This document shows positions 53,486 to 62,440 of a stretch of 64,000 nt of DNA, piece after piece. Each line of letters starts with the position of its first letter. Position 1 is the stretch's first letter. The DNA is taken from assembly GCF_027186265.1 (NCBI RefSeq), contig NZ_CP114176.1:2170001-2234000 (forward strand), read 5' to 3'. The translations under genes were made by a program, and so were the position numbers. This DNA is from Lentibacillus daqui (GTDB lineage: Bacteria > Bacillota > Bacilli > Bacillales > Amphibacillaceae). A model generated the notes under the pieces. It had not been told where the DNA came from, made no database searches, and saw only the letters and a program-made list of their open reading frames with translations.

Positions 53486-55199
53486 AACAGAAAAGAAGGC
53501 ACCGATTTTTTTGGAGAATCCAATTACAACGGAAATTATTCGTAATGCTCTAATATCTGCTGCCGAGGAGATGAACGAAAGCCTGGCTCGTAGTTCCTTC
53601 TCTCCAATTATCTATGAAATGAAAGATTGTAGTGTAGGGATATATAATGAACATGCTGAATTACTCGGTCAATCATCAGGATTGCCAACTTTTTTAGGCA
53701 ATCTGGATGTTTGTATAAGGGAAACTACTAATTTCATTGGTGGAAATGATAAGTACAATCCAGGAGATGTCTATATTATGAACGATTCATACCTGGCCGG
53801 GTCCCACCTAAATGACATTACAATCATTTCTCCTATATTTTTTGAAGAGGAATTAGTTGGTTTTTCAGCAACACGTGCCCACTGGTTAGATGTTGGCGCA
53901 AAAGATCCCGGTTATCCTATGGATGCAATAGAAATTTTTCAGGAAGGAGTTAGAATACCACCAACAAAAATTTATGATGCCGGCAATCCGCGTAAAGATA
54001 TTATTCAGCTAATTACGATGAACAGTAGGTTAAGTGATTCAGCTTTAGGCGATATGAATGCGCAAATTGCTGCTTGCCGAACTGGGGAAAAAAGGGTATA
54101 CGAAATCATCAAAAAACACGGTGTTGACACGTTTAGACGCGCAATCAAAGACATTTTTATGCAGTCGGAGATTATGGATAAAGAACAAATTACTAGTATA
54201 CCTGATGGCGTATATGAAGAAAAGGGGTATTTGGACAATGATGGCGTAACGGATGATCCCGTATTGGTAAAAGTTAAATTGACGGTAGCCGGTGACCGAT
54301 TAACCATTGATTTAACGGGATCCAGTGAGCAACGACAAGGTATGACCAACTGCGGTCTAGCACAAACTGTTTCCGCTTGCCGTGTAGCTTTTAAACACTT
54401 AATTGGCCCAGACTCACCTGTAACCGGTGGTAATTTTAAGACAATGGATATTATCGTTCCTAAAAAGACTATATTCAGTGCCGAAGAACCAGCAGCTTGT
54501 GGATGGTATTTCACTTCCCTTGGATTGCTAATAGATTTAATTGTAAAAGCACTATCCCCTGTGTTAAAGGAACAAAGTGCAGCAGCTCATTACGGGGATT
54601 CCATGGTAATTACCTTCGCAGGAAGAGACGAAAAATCGGATGAAACATTTTTATACGTTGAACCTACTGCCGGTGGATGGGGCGCATTTTCCGCGAACGA
54701 TGGTCAATCTGGCCTAATCAATAATTCTAACGGAGATTTCAAAAACCTTCCTGTTGAAGTACTTGAAGGAAAGTACCCTTTAAAGGTCAACTCTTATTCA
54801 TTAAGAAAAAATTCCGGTGGTGCTGGTAAAACTCGTGGAGGACTTGGTATTACAAGGGAATACGAAGTTCGAACCAAAGCAAATTTATCACTCTGGTTTG
54901 AACGTTCTAAAACTCCGGCCTGGGGATTGTTTGGTGGTGAAGCCGGTAAGCCTCCTAAAGTTACCATTAAGACATCGAGTGGAGAAGAAGATATGTTAAA
55001 GGTAAACGCAAAGCCCCTTGCAAAAGGAGATCGGGTTGTCGTGAAAACCGGTGGTGGAGGCGGTTTTGGAAATCCACTTGAACGCTCCCAAGAACAAGTA
55101 TTGGAAGATATTATTGATGGTTACATTGACACAAATACAGCTTATAAAGAATATGGCTTTACCTATGATGCAAAAACAGAGCAAGTCCACCGGGATTAA
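53478..55199 (+). CDS. hyuB: HyuB, hydantoinase/oxoprolinase amidohydrolase subunit
   Basis: A 573-residue partner of HyuA. Typical segments are ITTEIIRNALISAAEEMNES, NDSYLAGSHLNDITIISP, RAHWLDVGAKDPG and the C-terminal NSGGAGKTRGGLGITREYEV. ATG at 53478 is seven bases from AGGAGG; the in-frame ATG at 53472 is too close. It overlaps hyuA by eight bases, so the subunits are coupled. A second hyuB-like gene enters the window at 63450. Confidence 0.92.
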   Translation: MNETEKKAPIFLENPITTEIIRNALISAAEEMNESLARSSFSPIIYEMKDCSVGIYNEHAELLGQSSGLPTFLGNLDVCIRETTNFIGGNDKYNPGDVYIMNDSYLAGSHLNDITIISPIFFEEELVGFSATRAHWLDVGAKDPGYPMDAIEIFQEGVRIPPTKIYDAGNPRKDIIQLITMNSRLSDSALGDMNAQIAACRTGEKRVYEIIKKHGVDTFRRAIKDIFMQSEIMDKEQITSIPDGVYEEKGYLDNDGVTDDPVLVKVKLTVAGDRLTIDLTGSSEQRQGMTNCGLAQTVSACRVAFKHLIGPDSPVTGGNFKTMDIIVPKKTIFSAEEPAACGWYFTSLGLLIDLIVKALSPVLKEQSAAAHYGDSMVITFAGRDEKSDETFLYVEPTAGGWGAFSANDGQSGLINNSNGDFKNLPVEVLEGKYPLKVNSYSLRKNSGGAGKTRGGLGITREYEVRTKANLSLWFERSKTPAWGLFGGEAGKPPKVTIKTSSGEEDMLKVNAKPLAKGDRVVVKTGGGGGFGNPLERSQEQVLEDIIDGYIDTNTAYKEYGFTYDAKTEQVHRD

Positions 55200-55233
55200 A
55201 GTCATACCTTAATAAGAGGTATGAGATATTAAC

Positions 55234-55276
55234 GTGAAGGAACTGGAGGGGGCTGTCACCTCCCCTAGTCCTTCAC
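55234..55276. repeat. Hairpin in the hyuB-permease interval
   Basis: GTGAAGGAACTGGAGGGG pairs imperfectly with CCTCCCCTAGTCCTTCAC. No T run follows, so it is a processing or stability hairpin rather than a terminator. A small hairpin CATACCT/AGGTATG precedes it. Confidence 0.5.
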
Positions 55277-55441
55277 CATCTACTACGGTGCCTTGATAAC
55301 CAAATTTGTTCGGATATAGAATCAGTAAACATTTTATTTCATTGATAATTAATAGATTCCAACCCTTAAGCAAGATAGAATAAATAAATTTATTCATGTT
55401 ATCGTTTGCATAAAATTTATAATCTGGGAGGTTTTATGTAT

Positions 55442-56752
55442 ATGGACAACAAAAACGATTCGCCTTTGTCTTCAGTCCCAGCATCGGAACGCAACCATTG
55501 GATTGTTCCTGCTAGTATCTTTGGTGGTTTGGAATTTTCAGTACCTGTTATTATGGTTGGAGCAACATTAGCAGGAAGCTTTAGTTTATTAAATGTTTTT
55601 TGGATATTAGTCATTGGACTAGTGATTATACAATGGATCGGTAATACAATACAAGGCTATCTTGGTGCTAAAACAGGACGCCCCTCTTCCGTTATCGCAA
55701 GGTCATCCTTTGGTTCCATTCAAGCTCGATTCATAGTAGGTTTAGCTCTTGTCGTGTTAAATGTGGGCTGGTTCGGTATCAACACATCTGTGGCAGGAAA
55801 TGCTCTATCAGCAGTATTTGGAATAAATTACACGGAAAACTGGTTTCTTTGGGCGATTATAACGCTTATTGCTGGATTATTATTTGCCCTTCCAGCTGTA
55901 TTAGGTTACAACTCAATGAAATGGACAGATTATATTGCCGTTCCCGCGGGCATCCTCCTTATATCAGGTGGAGTTTATTATGCATTGAGGGGGGAAGGTT
56001 GGGAAAATATACTTTCATGGAATCCGGAACCTTCCATAACTTTTTTTGGAGCAATTAGCTTAGTTTTAGGGGCAAACGTAGCCCAATGGTTAATCGCTTC
56101 TGATTACACTCGATATTCAAAACCAACTTTTAGAGATCAATCTTTAATCCCGCTAGGAATTGTTGCGATTGGTATGCTTTTTTTCCTAACCGGTGCAGTA
56201 ATGTCTGCAGGAGTAGGAAATCCTGATATAGTTGCTGTCATGCAAGATCTTGGTTTTCCATTTTGGGGCTTTCTTATCTTATGGATTGCACTTTGGACTA
56301 GTCAAATTGTAGCAAGCTATTCAATCGGTTTAGCAGCATCCAATATGTTAAATGTCAATACTTCTAAAGGTAGAGCAGTACTAACGGTAACCGGGTCCAT
56401 TATAGGGGTTGTGCTAGCAATTGGTGGTATATTGGATTATTTCATGGACTTTTTAACCATCATGGCTGTTATTTACCCTTCGATTGCTGCAGTCATGTTT
56501 GCTGATTTCTTCTTTATTCGTAAGCAGGAATGGGTTGATAACAAAGGTTGGAATTGGATTGCAACGATTGCAATATTAGCAGGCTCACTGGTTGGATACA
56601 TTACTGAATATGTTGTCCAATATGGTATTCCAGCTCTGCAGTCCTTAATCATCTCAGGTGTTGTTTATTTACTAGTCATGAAGGTAAAAGCACGTATCAA
56701 ACCGGATCATTTCACAAACACAGATTATGTGGAAAAAGATTTAGTCGGATAA
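55442..56752 (+). CDS. NCS1-family permease (purine/cytosine/hydantoin type)
   Basis: A 436-residue, 12-helix nucleobase:cation symporter-1. Motifs include QGYLGAKTGRPSSVIARSSF and NVAQWLIASDYTRYSKPTFR. NCS1 members import cytosine, allantoin or aryl-hydantoins (Mhp1). Directly downstream of hyuAB, it may import their substrate. ATG at 55442 lies ten bases from GGGAGG; ATG at 55436 is closer and less likely. It has no sigma-54 promoter of its own, so read-through from hyuB is probable. Confidence 0.9.
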   Translation: MDNKNDSPLSSVPASERNHWIVPASIFGGLEFSVPVIMVGATLAGSFSLLNVFWILVIGLVIIQWIGNTIQGYLGAKTGRPSSVIARSSFGSIQARFIVGLALVVLNVGWFGINTSVAGNALSAVFGINYTENWFLWAIITLIAGLLFALPAVLGYNSMKWTDYIAVPAGILLISGGVYYALRGEGWENILSWNPEPSITFFGAISLVLGANVAQWLIASDYTRYSKPTFRDQSLIPLGIVAIGMLFFLTGAVMSAGVGNPDIVAVMQDLGFPFWGFLILWIALWTSQIVASYSIGLAASNMLNVNTSKGRAVLTVTGSIIGVVLAIGGILDYFMDFLTIMAVIYPSIAAVMFADFFFIRKQEWVDNKGWNWIATIAILAGSLVGYITEYVVQYGIPALQSLIISGVVYLLVMKVKARIKPDHFTNTDYVEKDLVG

Positions 56753-56816
56753 GCCTAGTTTTTAGTTAGAAATAGTGTTAAAATAAACTGAATAGTAAAT
56801 ACATTCCAGTTCGTCT

Positions 56817-56866
56817 TTCCCCAAGGATTTTAAAACAATTTCTTGGGGAAAAATTGTTTTAAAATC
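56817..56866. terminator. Nested inverted repeats between convergent permease and racemase genes
   Basis: CCCCAAG/CTTGGGG is nested with a 19-base stem AAGGATTTTAAAACAATTT whose complement (56848-56866) includes the racemase stop codon. The two alternative hairpins can end transcripts from both sides. Confidence 0.65.
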
Positions 56867-57854
56867 CTTCGCGCATCACATCTCTAAATTCAACTACAAA
56901 ATGATGAAAACCGGTAAAATGCGCATTTCCTGCCACTTTTGGAACAATCGCATCATATTTGTCAACTTTAACCTCAGAAATTACCTTGCTTGAAAAAGTG
57001 CCGTTTGTAATACTTTCGTGAATAAAGGTTTCCTCTTTTTGTAATTTTCCTCTATTGTACAACGTTGCTATCCTTGCACTTGTTCCTGTCCCACATGGTG
57101 AACGATCTATTTGTCTGTCCGCAAAAATTGTTACATTTCGTAATGTTGCATTTTCATTCAAAGGATCATCAGAAAATATGACCCCGTATATATCTTTTAA
57201 ATCTGCTTGTAGTGGATGTACCACTTTTAAATTAGATTCAATATATTCTTTGATCTTCATTCCCCAATCCTGTAGGTTATTTAAATTGTCCTTATTCACC
57301 TGTAAATTCAGTTTGACACTGTCTAGAATCGCATAAAATGCTCCGCCAAACGCAATATCAACTGTAAATTCACGGTTATCAATTTTTATCGGAAAATCTT
57401 TTTTATACACAAAAGATGGAACATTTTCGAATGAAACCTCTACTACCTCTTTTCCAACACATTTTGCATAGGCAAATACCTTTCCGGCCGGACTATCAAT
57501 AATAAATTTTCGTCTATTCCCGTTTACTTGATATTTGCCAGTCTCAACTACCATCGTAACAATGGCAATAATACCGTGACCACACATAGTACTCCAGCCC
57601 TCATTGTGCATAAACAATACACCAAAGTCAGCATCATCTGTTGCTGGTGGCGTTATGATGCACCCATACATACCGTGGTGTCCCCGTGGCTCATTCATTA
57701 ATGTTTTACGAATGTGATCCAAATGTTTTACACAGTATGCTCTTCGTTCCGGTTGTGTATCTCCTTTGATTTCCGGCAGACCCCCCGTTATAATTCGTAA
57801 CGGTTCACCTGCTACATGTAAATCAACAGTTGAAATCAATCTGTCAAAATTCAT
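56859..57854 (-). CDS. Proline racemase-family epimerase, second active-type copy
   Basis: A 331-residue protein with both catalytic Cys: C91 in STMCGHGIIA and C254 in DRSPCGTGTSA. NEPRGHHGMYG and HVAGEP make it closer to the Cys-less protein at 41615 than to the enzyme at 42533. Two Cys argue for racemase or epimerase rather than trans-3-hydroxyproline dehydratase, which has Thr at the second site. A monocistronic sigma-54 unit, divergent from the M24 peptidase. Confidence 0.9.
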   Translation of the reverse strand: MNFDRLISTVDLHVAGEPLRIITGGLPEIKGDTQPERRAYCVKHLDHIRKTLMNEPRGHHGMYGCIITPPATDDADFGVLFMHNEGWSTMCGHGIIAIVTMVVETGKYQVNGNRRKFIIDSPAGKVFAYAKCVGKEVVEVSFENVPSFVYKKDFPIKIDNREFTVDIAFGGAFYAILDSVKLNLQVNKDNLNNLQDWGMKIKEYIESNLKVVHPLQADLKDIYGVIFSDDPLNENATLRNVTIFADRQIDRSPCGTGTSARIATLYNRGKLQKEETFIHESITNGTFSSKVISEVKVDKYDAIVPKVAGNAHFTGFHHFVVEFRDVMREGF

Positions 57855-57885
57855 ACTGTCTCCTCCCTTCCTCCTTGATCATTTT

Positions 57886-57904
57886 ATTGCAATTACAATG
57901 CCAA
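57886..57904 (-). promoter_or_regulatory. Sigma-54 promoter E (second racemase)
   Basis: Minus strand TTGGCATTGTAATTGCAAT with the standard GG-GC gap, 32 bases before the racemase start. Confidence 0.85.
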
Positions 57905-57929
57905 TTTTTGACCTCTTCAAAACGTTACC

Positions 57930-57947
57930 ATGGTACAAATCTTGCAT
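57930..57947 (+). promoter_or_regulatory. Sigma-54 promoter F (M24 peptidase)
   Basis: ATGGTACAAATCTTGCAT, GG and GC ten bases apart. Only 25 bases separate it from the divergent promoter E. Confidence 0.75.
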
Positions 57948-57977
57948 GTTATACTAGAGAAAAAGGAGGATCATTTT

Positions 57978-59084
57978 ATGTCGATTGATTATCGAGCTAG
58001 ATTAGATGCATTACAGAACCATTTAAAGGAAAATAATATGGATATTGCCATGATTATGACACCGGCAAATGTATTCTATTATACCGGGTTTAATTCCGAA
58101 CCTCACGAACGATTCATGGCTCTTGTAGTGGACAACCGAAAACAAGAAAATATACTATTCGTTCCAGCACTAGATAAGGAAATAGCTGCTAATGAATCAT
58201 TCATTAAAAATATCGTCCCTATTTCCGATGAAGAAGATCCTTACGCGATACTTCAAGAAAAACTGGACGGGAATATCGCGCGCTTCGGACTGGAAATGAA
58301 AAAGGTTAGTATGTTCCAACACCAACGTTTAGCTTCGGTCTTCCCTGACACTACATATGAAGACATTCAGCCATTTATCAATGGTCAGCGATTGAAGAAA
58401 TCAAGAAGCGAAATCGCCTATACGCAAAAGGCGATCGATATTATTGAAAAAGTCATGGCAGAAGGAATTAAAAAAGCAAAAGTCGGCATGAGCGAACTAG
58501 AATTGGCCGCTGAACTGGAATTCCTGATGAAAAAATTTGGTGCAGAAGGGCCATCATTTTCCACCATTGTATTATCAGGCGAAAAAGCTGCGTTACCACA
58601 CGGAACTCCAGGCAATCGCAAGTTCCAAAACGGTGATTTCCTATTAATCGATATGGGGGTAACGATTGCGGAAGGGTATTGTTCCGATATTACCCGAACT
58701 TTTGTTATCGGTGAAGCAACGGAGAAACAAAAGGAAATATATGAGATTGTTCGAAAATCCACCCAAACAGGAGTCGATGCCGTCAAAGCTGGCGTGCCAC
58801 TGAAAACGTTTGACATTGAAGCAAGAAATGTGATTGAGAACAGTGGGTATGGAGAGTATTTTAATAACCGGATCGGCCATGGTCTTGGTATTGAAGTACA
58901 TGAAGAACCATCTGTTCACGAAAATAATGAACAAATTGCGGAAAGTGGATTGCTTTTTACCATTGAACCTGGTATTTATATTCCTGACTTTGGTGGCGTG
59001 CGGATTGAGGATAATGTATATATTAATGAGAATGGTGAAGGAGAATTATTGACTTCCTTTCCAAGGGAATTACAAATTTTGTAA
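57978..59084 (+). CDS. M24 metallopeptidase, Xaa-Pro dipeptidase/aminopeptidase type
   Basis: A 368-residue prolidase-like enzyme. Pita-bread metal ligands are present: Asp in LLIDMGV, Asp in SDITRTF, His in IGHGLGIEVHE, Glu in FTIEPGIYIP and Glu in VRIEDNV, so it is a metallopeptidase rather than the metal-free creatinase type. It would release Pro or Hyp from X-Pro/X-Hyp peptides, feeding the racemase and dehydrogenase steps. AAGGAGG precedes the ATG at 57978. Confidence 0.9.
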   Translation: MSIDYRARLDALQNHLKENNMDIAMIMTPANVFYYTGFNSEPHERFMALVVDNRKQENILFVPALDKEIAANESFIKNIVPISDEEDPYAILQEKLDGNIARFGLEMKKVSMFQHQRLASVFPDTTYEDIQPFINGQRLKKSRSEIAYTQKAIDIIEKVMAEGIKKAKVGMSELELAAELEFLMKKFGAEGPSFSTIVLSGEKAALPHGTPGNRKFQNGDFLLIDMGVTIAEGYCSDITRTFVIGEATEKQKEIYEIVRKSTQTGVDAVKAGVPLKTFDIEARNVIENSGYGEYFNNRIGHGLGIEVHEEPSVHENNEQIAESGLLFTIEPGIYIPDFGGVRIEDNVYINENGEGELLTSFPRELQIL

Positions 59085-59091
59085 CATGCAA

Positions 59092-59145
59092 GCATGAAAT
59101 AGCCCCTGCCTATTATTTTTACTATAGGTGGGGGTTATTTCATAA
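59092..59145. terminator. Hairpin after the M24 gene, one of a related pair
   Basis: AGCCCCTGCCTAT and ATAGGTGGGGGTTATTTC enclose TATTTTTAC. T-rich tail is modest. A homologous hairpin with compensating base changes is at 60707-60759. Confidence 0.6.
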
Positions 59146-59218
59146 TGATGTTTAATAACAATAATAACTTTCCAAATCAAATGGATATATTCTATTTACT
59201 CCACTTTAATAATTGAAT

Positions 59219-59236
59219 TTGGCATAGTTATTGCAT
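59219..59236 (+). promoter_or_regulatory. Sigma-54 promoter G (aldo/keto reductase)
   Basis: TTGGCATAGTTATTGCAT with the standard spacing; predicted start near 59246 and a leader of about 130 bases without a clear gene. Confidence 0.85.
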
Positions 59237-59377
59237 GTATAACAATAAAGGGGGTATATGAATAAATGTACCTAGAATTCTGGAATTAGCAAACACCAAT
59301 AATGCAGTGTTGGAGCTTATTATTTTCGATCACTCCCCCAAAAAAACATAGAGAACAAATTAATTGGAGGCTTTTTG

Positions 59378-60373
59378 ATGAAATATCAACGTTTAGGAAA
59401 CAGTGGAGTAAAGGTTAGTGAGATTGGACTGGGAAGCTGGTTAACTTATGATGAATCCACCAAGCAAAACACGGCTGAGGCATGTATTCATAAGGCATAT
59501 GAATTGGGAGTTAATTTTTTTGACACAGCCAATGTGTATAACCATGGTGAAGCGGAGAAAGTTGTAGGTAAAGCACTTAAAGCTTATCCGCGTGATAGCT
59601 ATGTACTGGCGTCAAAGGTTTACTTTCCGATGGGAGACGGACCGAACGATCGTGGTCTTTCTCGGAAACACATAATAGAGCAATGCAATGCCAGCCTAAA
59701 ACGGCTAGGTGTTGATTATCTTGATTTGTATCAATGCCACCGGTTTGATGAAGAATCACCAACAGAAGAAACATTGCTTGCGTTAAATGATCTCGTTCGC
59801 CAGGGAAAAATACTTTATTATGGTACAAGTGAATGGAGTGCAGCACAGTTGACGGAAGCTGCACATATTATAAAAGAACGGAACTTGCATCCAATTGTCT
59901 CAAATCAACCTATTTATAATATGCTTGTCCGTTATATTGAAAAAGAAGTGTTGCCGGTGAGTCGAAAGAATGGTATCGGTCAAGTGGTATTTTCACCGCT
60001 CGCACAAGGCGTTTTGTCCGGAAAATATAAGCCGGGACAAGGAGTTCCATCTGATAGCCGAGCAGCAAATGACAACAATAATTTTCACATTAAAAAGTAT
60101 TTGAATGATGAGATATTGAAACGTGTTATGAAATTAGATCATATTGCTCAGGAGCTGGGTATTAAATTGTCACAGTTGGCGATAGCCTGGATTTTGCGTC
60201 AACCAGGCGTCAGCTCCGCTATTGTTGGAGCAAGTCGTCCCTCTCAGGTCGAGGAAAACGTGAGAGCTGCTGACATTAAATTGACAGATGCTGTTTTAGT
60301 TGAAGTTGAGGATGTGTTAAAAGAGATTGATCAATTTGTTCCGGATGCTGGACAGCTCGTTGATAAAGCTTAA
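59378..60373 (+). CDS. Aldo/keto reductase
   Basis: A 331-residue TIM-barrel NADPH-dependent oxidoreductase. The tetrad is Asp and Tyr in FDTANVYNHGEAE, Lys in VLASKVYF and His in YQCHRFDEE. The C-terminal NADP site is SSAIVGASRPSQVEEN. It resembles YhdN/potassium-channel beta-type reductases. Under a sigma-54 promoter it may reduce an aldehyde or keto intermediate of the pathway. TTGGAGG precedes the ATG at 59378; a TTG one codon earlier is less likely. Confidence 0.9.
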   Translation: MKYQRLGNSGVKVSEIGLGSWLTYDESTKQNTAEACIHKAYELGVNFFDTANVYNHGEAEKVVGKALKAYPRDSYVLASKVYFPMGDGPNDRGLSRKHIIEQCNASLKRLGVDYLDLYQCHRFDEESPTEETLLALNDLVRQGKILYYGTSEWSAAQLTEAAHIIKERNLHPIVSNQPIYNMLVRYIEKEVLPVSRKNGIGQVVFSPLAQGVLSGKYKPGQGVPSDSRAANDNNNFHIKKYLNDEILKRVMKLDHIAQELGIKLSQLAIAWILRQPGVSSAIVGASRPSQVEENVRAADIKLTDAVLVEVEDVLKEIDQFVPDAGQLVDKA

Positions 60374-60381
60374 TTATATGG

Positions 60382-60421
60382 AAAGGCTGTCTCAGTGACA
60401 AAAACTGAAACAGCCTTTTTC
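60382..60421 (+). terminator. Terminator after the aldo/keto reductase
   Basis: AAGGCTGTCTCAGT pairs with ACTGAAACAGCCTT, one mismatch, followed by TTTC. Confidence 0.8.
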
Positions 60422-60706
60422 GGTATAGGAAGCCATAAGGGCCTAGTTTTAGTTTCTTCCGAGTATATTAAGTATAAACAACTTCATTTGCAACATCTCC
60501 ACGACACAACTTCAGATAAGGTTACAAGATATAAAGCGGAGTTAACGTTTGTTAAACGGACGCTGTTGTCACCAAGGAATGATATGCAGGAATGTGTATA
60601 GGTATATATATATATAGCTAACATTCTTTCGGGGTTTTAAGGCTTAGTTAGGAGTTACAATTGCATTATTCATTTCCCATAGTGCTAGAAATTTTATAAT
60701 CAACTA
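60422..60706. other. Intergenic region with no supported gene
   Basis: About 285 bases. An open frame starting at 60395 overlaps the terminator and has no ribosome site, so it was not called. A TATATATATATATAG tract lies near 60602-60617. Confidence 0.5.
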
Positions 60707-60759
60707 GCATTAAATACCTCCGATCTATATTTTTACTATAGATTGGAGGTATTTGATGC
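60707..60759. repeat. Hairpin homologous to the one at 59092
   Basis: AAATACCTCCGATCTATA and TATAGATTGGAGGTATTT enclose TTTTTAC. Flanks (GCATTAAATA) and loop match the hairpin at 59092-59145 while stem bases differ in a compensating way. It lies downstream of the OPT gene. Confidence 0.6.
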
Positions 60760-60817
60760 CAATGGATTAGCACAATAAAATTGTTCTGCATTTTTTGTTT
60801 AATCCATCCCTTTTATC

Positions 60818-62416
60818 TTATTTACCTATCTTGATTATCGAACTTAAGAAACTATAAATCGCATCCCCTGCTATGACTCCTGCCGCCGCAATCGTCATAT
60901 TTTGTTCATGTTGCGGAGATTTTTTAAGTACGATTATTCTGATAATGATACCTACTAAAACCGCCCAACCTGCAAGCGGATTGGTTAATAGCAGACCCGT
61001 GCTAAACAAAATCCCCAGCTGTTTCCCAGATCCTCCAATAAGTTGTAAAATCGCACCTGGTATAGCCCACATGATCAAATGCAGTGCAACACTATCAGAT
61101 ACACCTGATTGGATTGCAGCCGCATATACATGATTAATCGGAGGAACTAAACCTTGTGAGAAATAATGATTAAAGGTAAGCAGCACAATGATGGCCGCAA
61201 CAGAAAATCCAACCATTGCTGCAAATAATTGATGTTTACGTCCTTCTTTTTCAAATGCTGGATCTTTGCCATTTCCCCTAAGGATATACCCGGTTTTCAA
61301 ATCATAACCCATATCCGCAAATGCAACTCCCGTACACGCACTGAAACCTGCTAACATGGCTAACGCTTCGATTGGAAAACCGATTAATATGCCAATGATT
61401 AGGGTAATTAATGCTACTGCAAAAGCCGGAAACCAGCCAGCATGCATGGCAGCAATACCAACAATTAGTTCATGGGCAAATGCTGCCGCCGCTGCAAATA
61501 AAGCAAAACCAATGATCATGAAAAGTGACATATTTGTGTACAAGCCGCCTATGATGGCCATAATAATGGAAACAATCACATACGCTAAAAAACCGTAGCC
61601 AAACCCTTGGCCAATCTCCCTCGTATTTTTTGCATACGCTTTTTCTTCATTTTTGAGCTTTTTGCTTTTATTAAATATAATGAACAAAACTTGAAACAGT
61701 GCTACAATACCTGCACCAATCATAAATCCGTGCGGTATATAATAGTCATCTAAATTAATGCCTATGATTGATGGAGAATATGAGCTAACCAACAAACCCA
61801 AACCAAACATTGTAAGTGCCCAAATATTCCCAATGAAAGCAACACCGAATGCCGACATCGGTATTTTTAATATGGAGCCTACTATTCCAACACCAATCCC
61901 AGTTAGCAGATATTTGGCCCTTTTTCCTCCCTCATCACCAGCTTTAATCGCTTCCGCAGTAGCAATACCAGGAGGCCAAGCTTCTTTTGCCGGGAAAACC
62001 TTCGTGTCAAAAAACTTATACAATAACAACGCATCAACAAACATCGCCATGATGACACCAATAAAAAGAGGAATAATTAATTGATTCATTCCCAACACAT
62101 ATGGTATTCCAATTGGGAGAATTAAACTGCTTGCTGCCCCAAAGGTTGCTGCAGAGATAGATGTTTGTACTAAATTTTGCGAATGAATCGATTTGAACTT
62201 TACTAACTGTTGTAACGGTATTCGGGCCAAAATCATGGCAAACACAGCACCTACAATCGACGTGTTTGCTGAAATTCCTAATGACGTAATTAACTGAACA
62301 CCGATTATCGCCCCAATCGCCGCTAAAAAGATGATTACTGTTAATATCGCCGGATCCTTAATGGTCGGATGCTTAATATCTGAGTGTTTAACATCTATGA
62401 ATTCTTTTTCTTCCAT
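60818..62416 (-). CDS. OPT-family oligopeptide transporter
   Basis: A 532-residue protein with about 14 hydrophobic segments. IPYVLGMNQLIIPLFIGVIM, FGLGLLVSSYSPSIIGINLD and the late GGSGKQLGILFSTGLLLTNP are of the OPT/YSL type. OPT carriers import small peptides or metal chelates with protons. Lying next to an M24 peptidase, peptide uptake is the simpler reading. GGGAGG is eight bases before the ATG. It starts 24 bases after the IclR stop, so the two form a unit. Confidence 0.88.
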   Translation of the reverse strand: MEEKEFIDVKHSDIKHPTIKDPAILTVIIFLAAIGAIIGVQLITSLGISANTSIVGAVFAMILARIPLQQLVKFKSIHSQNLVQTSISAATFGAASSLILPIGIPYVLGMNQLIIPLFIGVIMAMFVDALLLYKFFDTKVFPAKEAWPPGIATAEAIKAGDEGGKRAKYLLTGIGVGIVGSILKIPMSAFGVAFIGNIWALTMFGLGLLVSSYSPSIIGINLDDYYIPHGFMIGAGIVALFQVLFIIFNKSKKLKNEEKAYAKNTREIGQGFGYGFLAYVIVSIIMAIIGGLYTNMSLFMIIGFALFAAAAAFAHELIVGIAAMHAGWFPAFAVALITLIIGILIGFPIEALAMLAGFSACTGVAFADMGYDLKTGYILRGNGKDPAFEKEGRKHQLFAAMVGFSVAAIIVLLTFNHYFSQGLVPPINHVYAAAIQSGVSDSVALHLIMWAIPGAILQLIGGSGKQLGILFSTGLLLTNPLAGWAVLVGIIIRIIVLKKSPQHEQNMTIAAAGVIAGDAIYSFLSSIIKIGK

Positions 62417-62440
62417 CGCTGAACCTCCCCAGTTTCGTAG

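Noticed and set aside
60395..60601. 68-codon plus-strand frame after the aldo/keto reductase
   Set aside because: Starts inside the terminator hairpin of the preceding gene and lacks a ribosome site.
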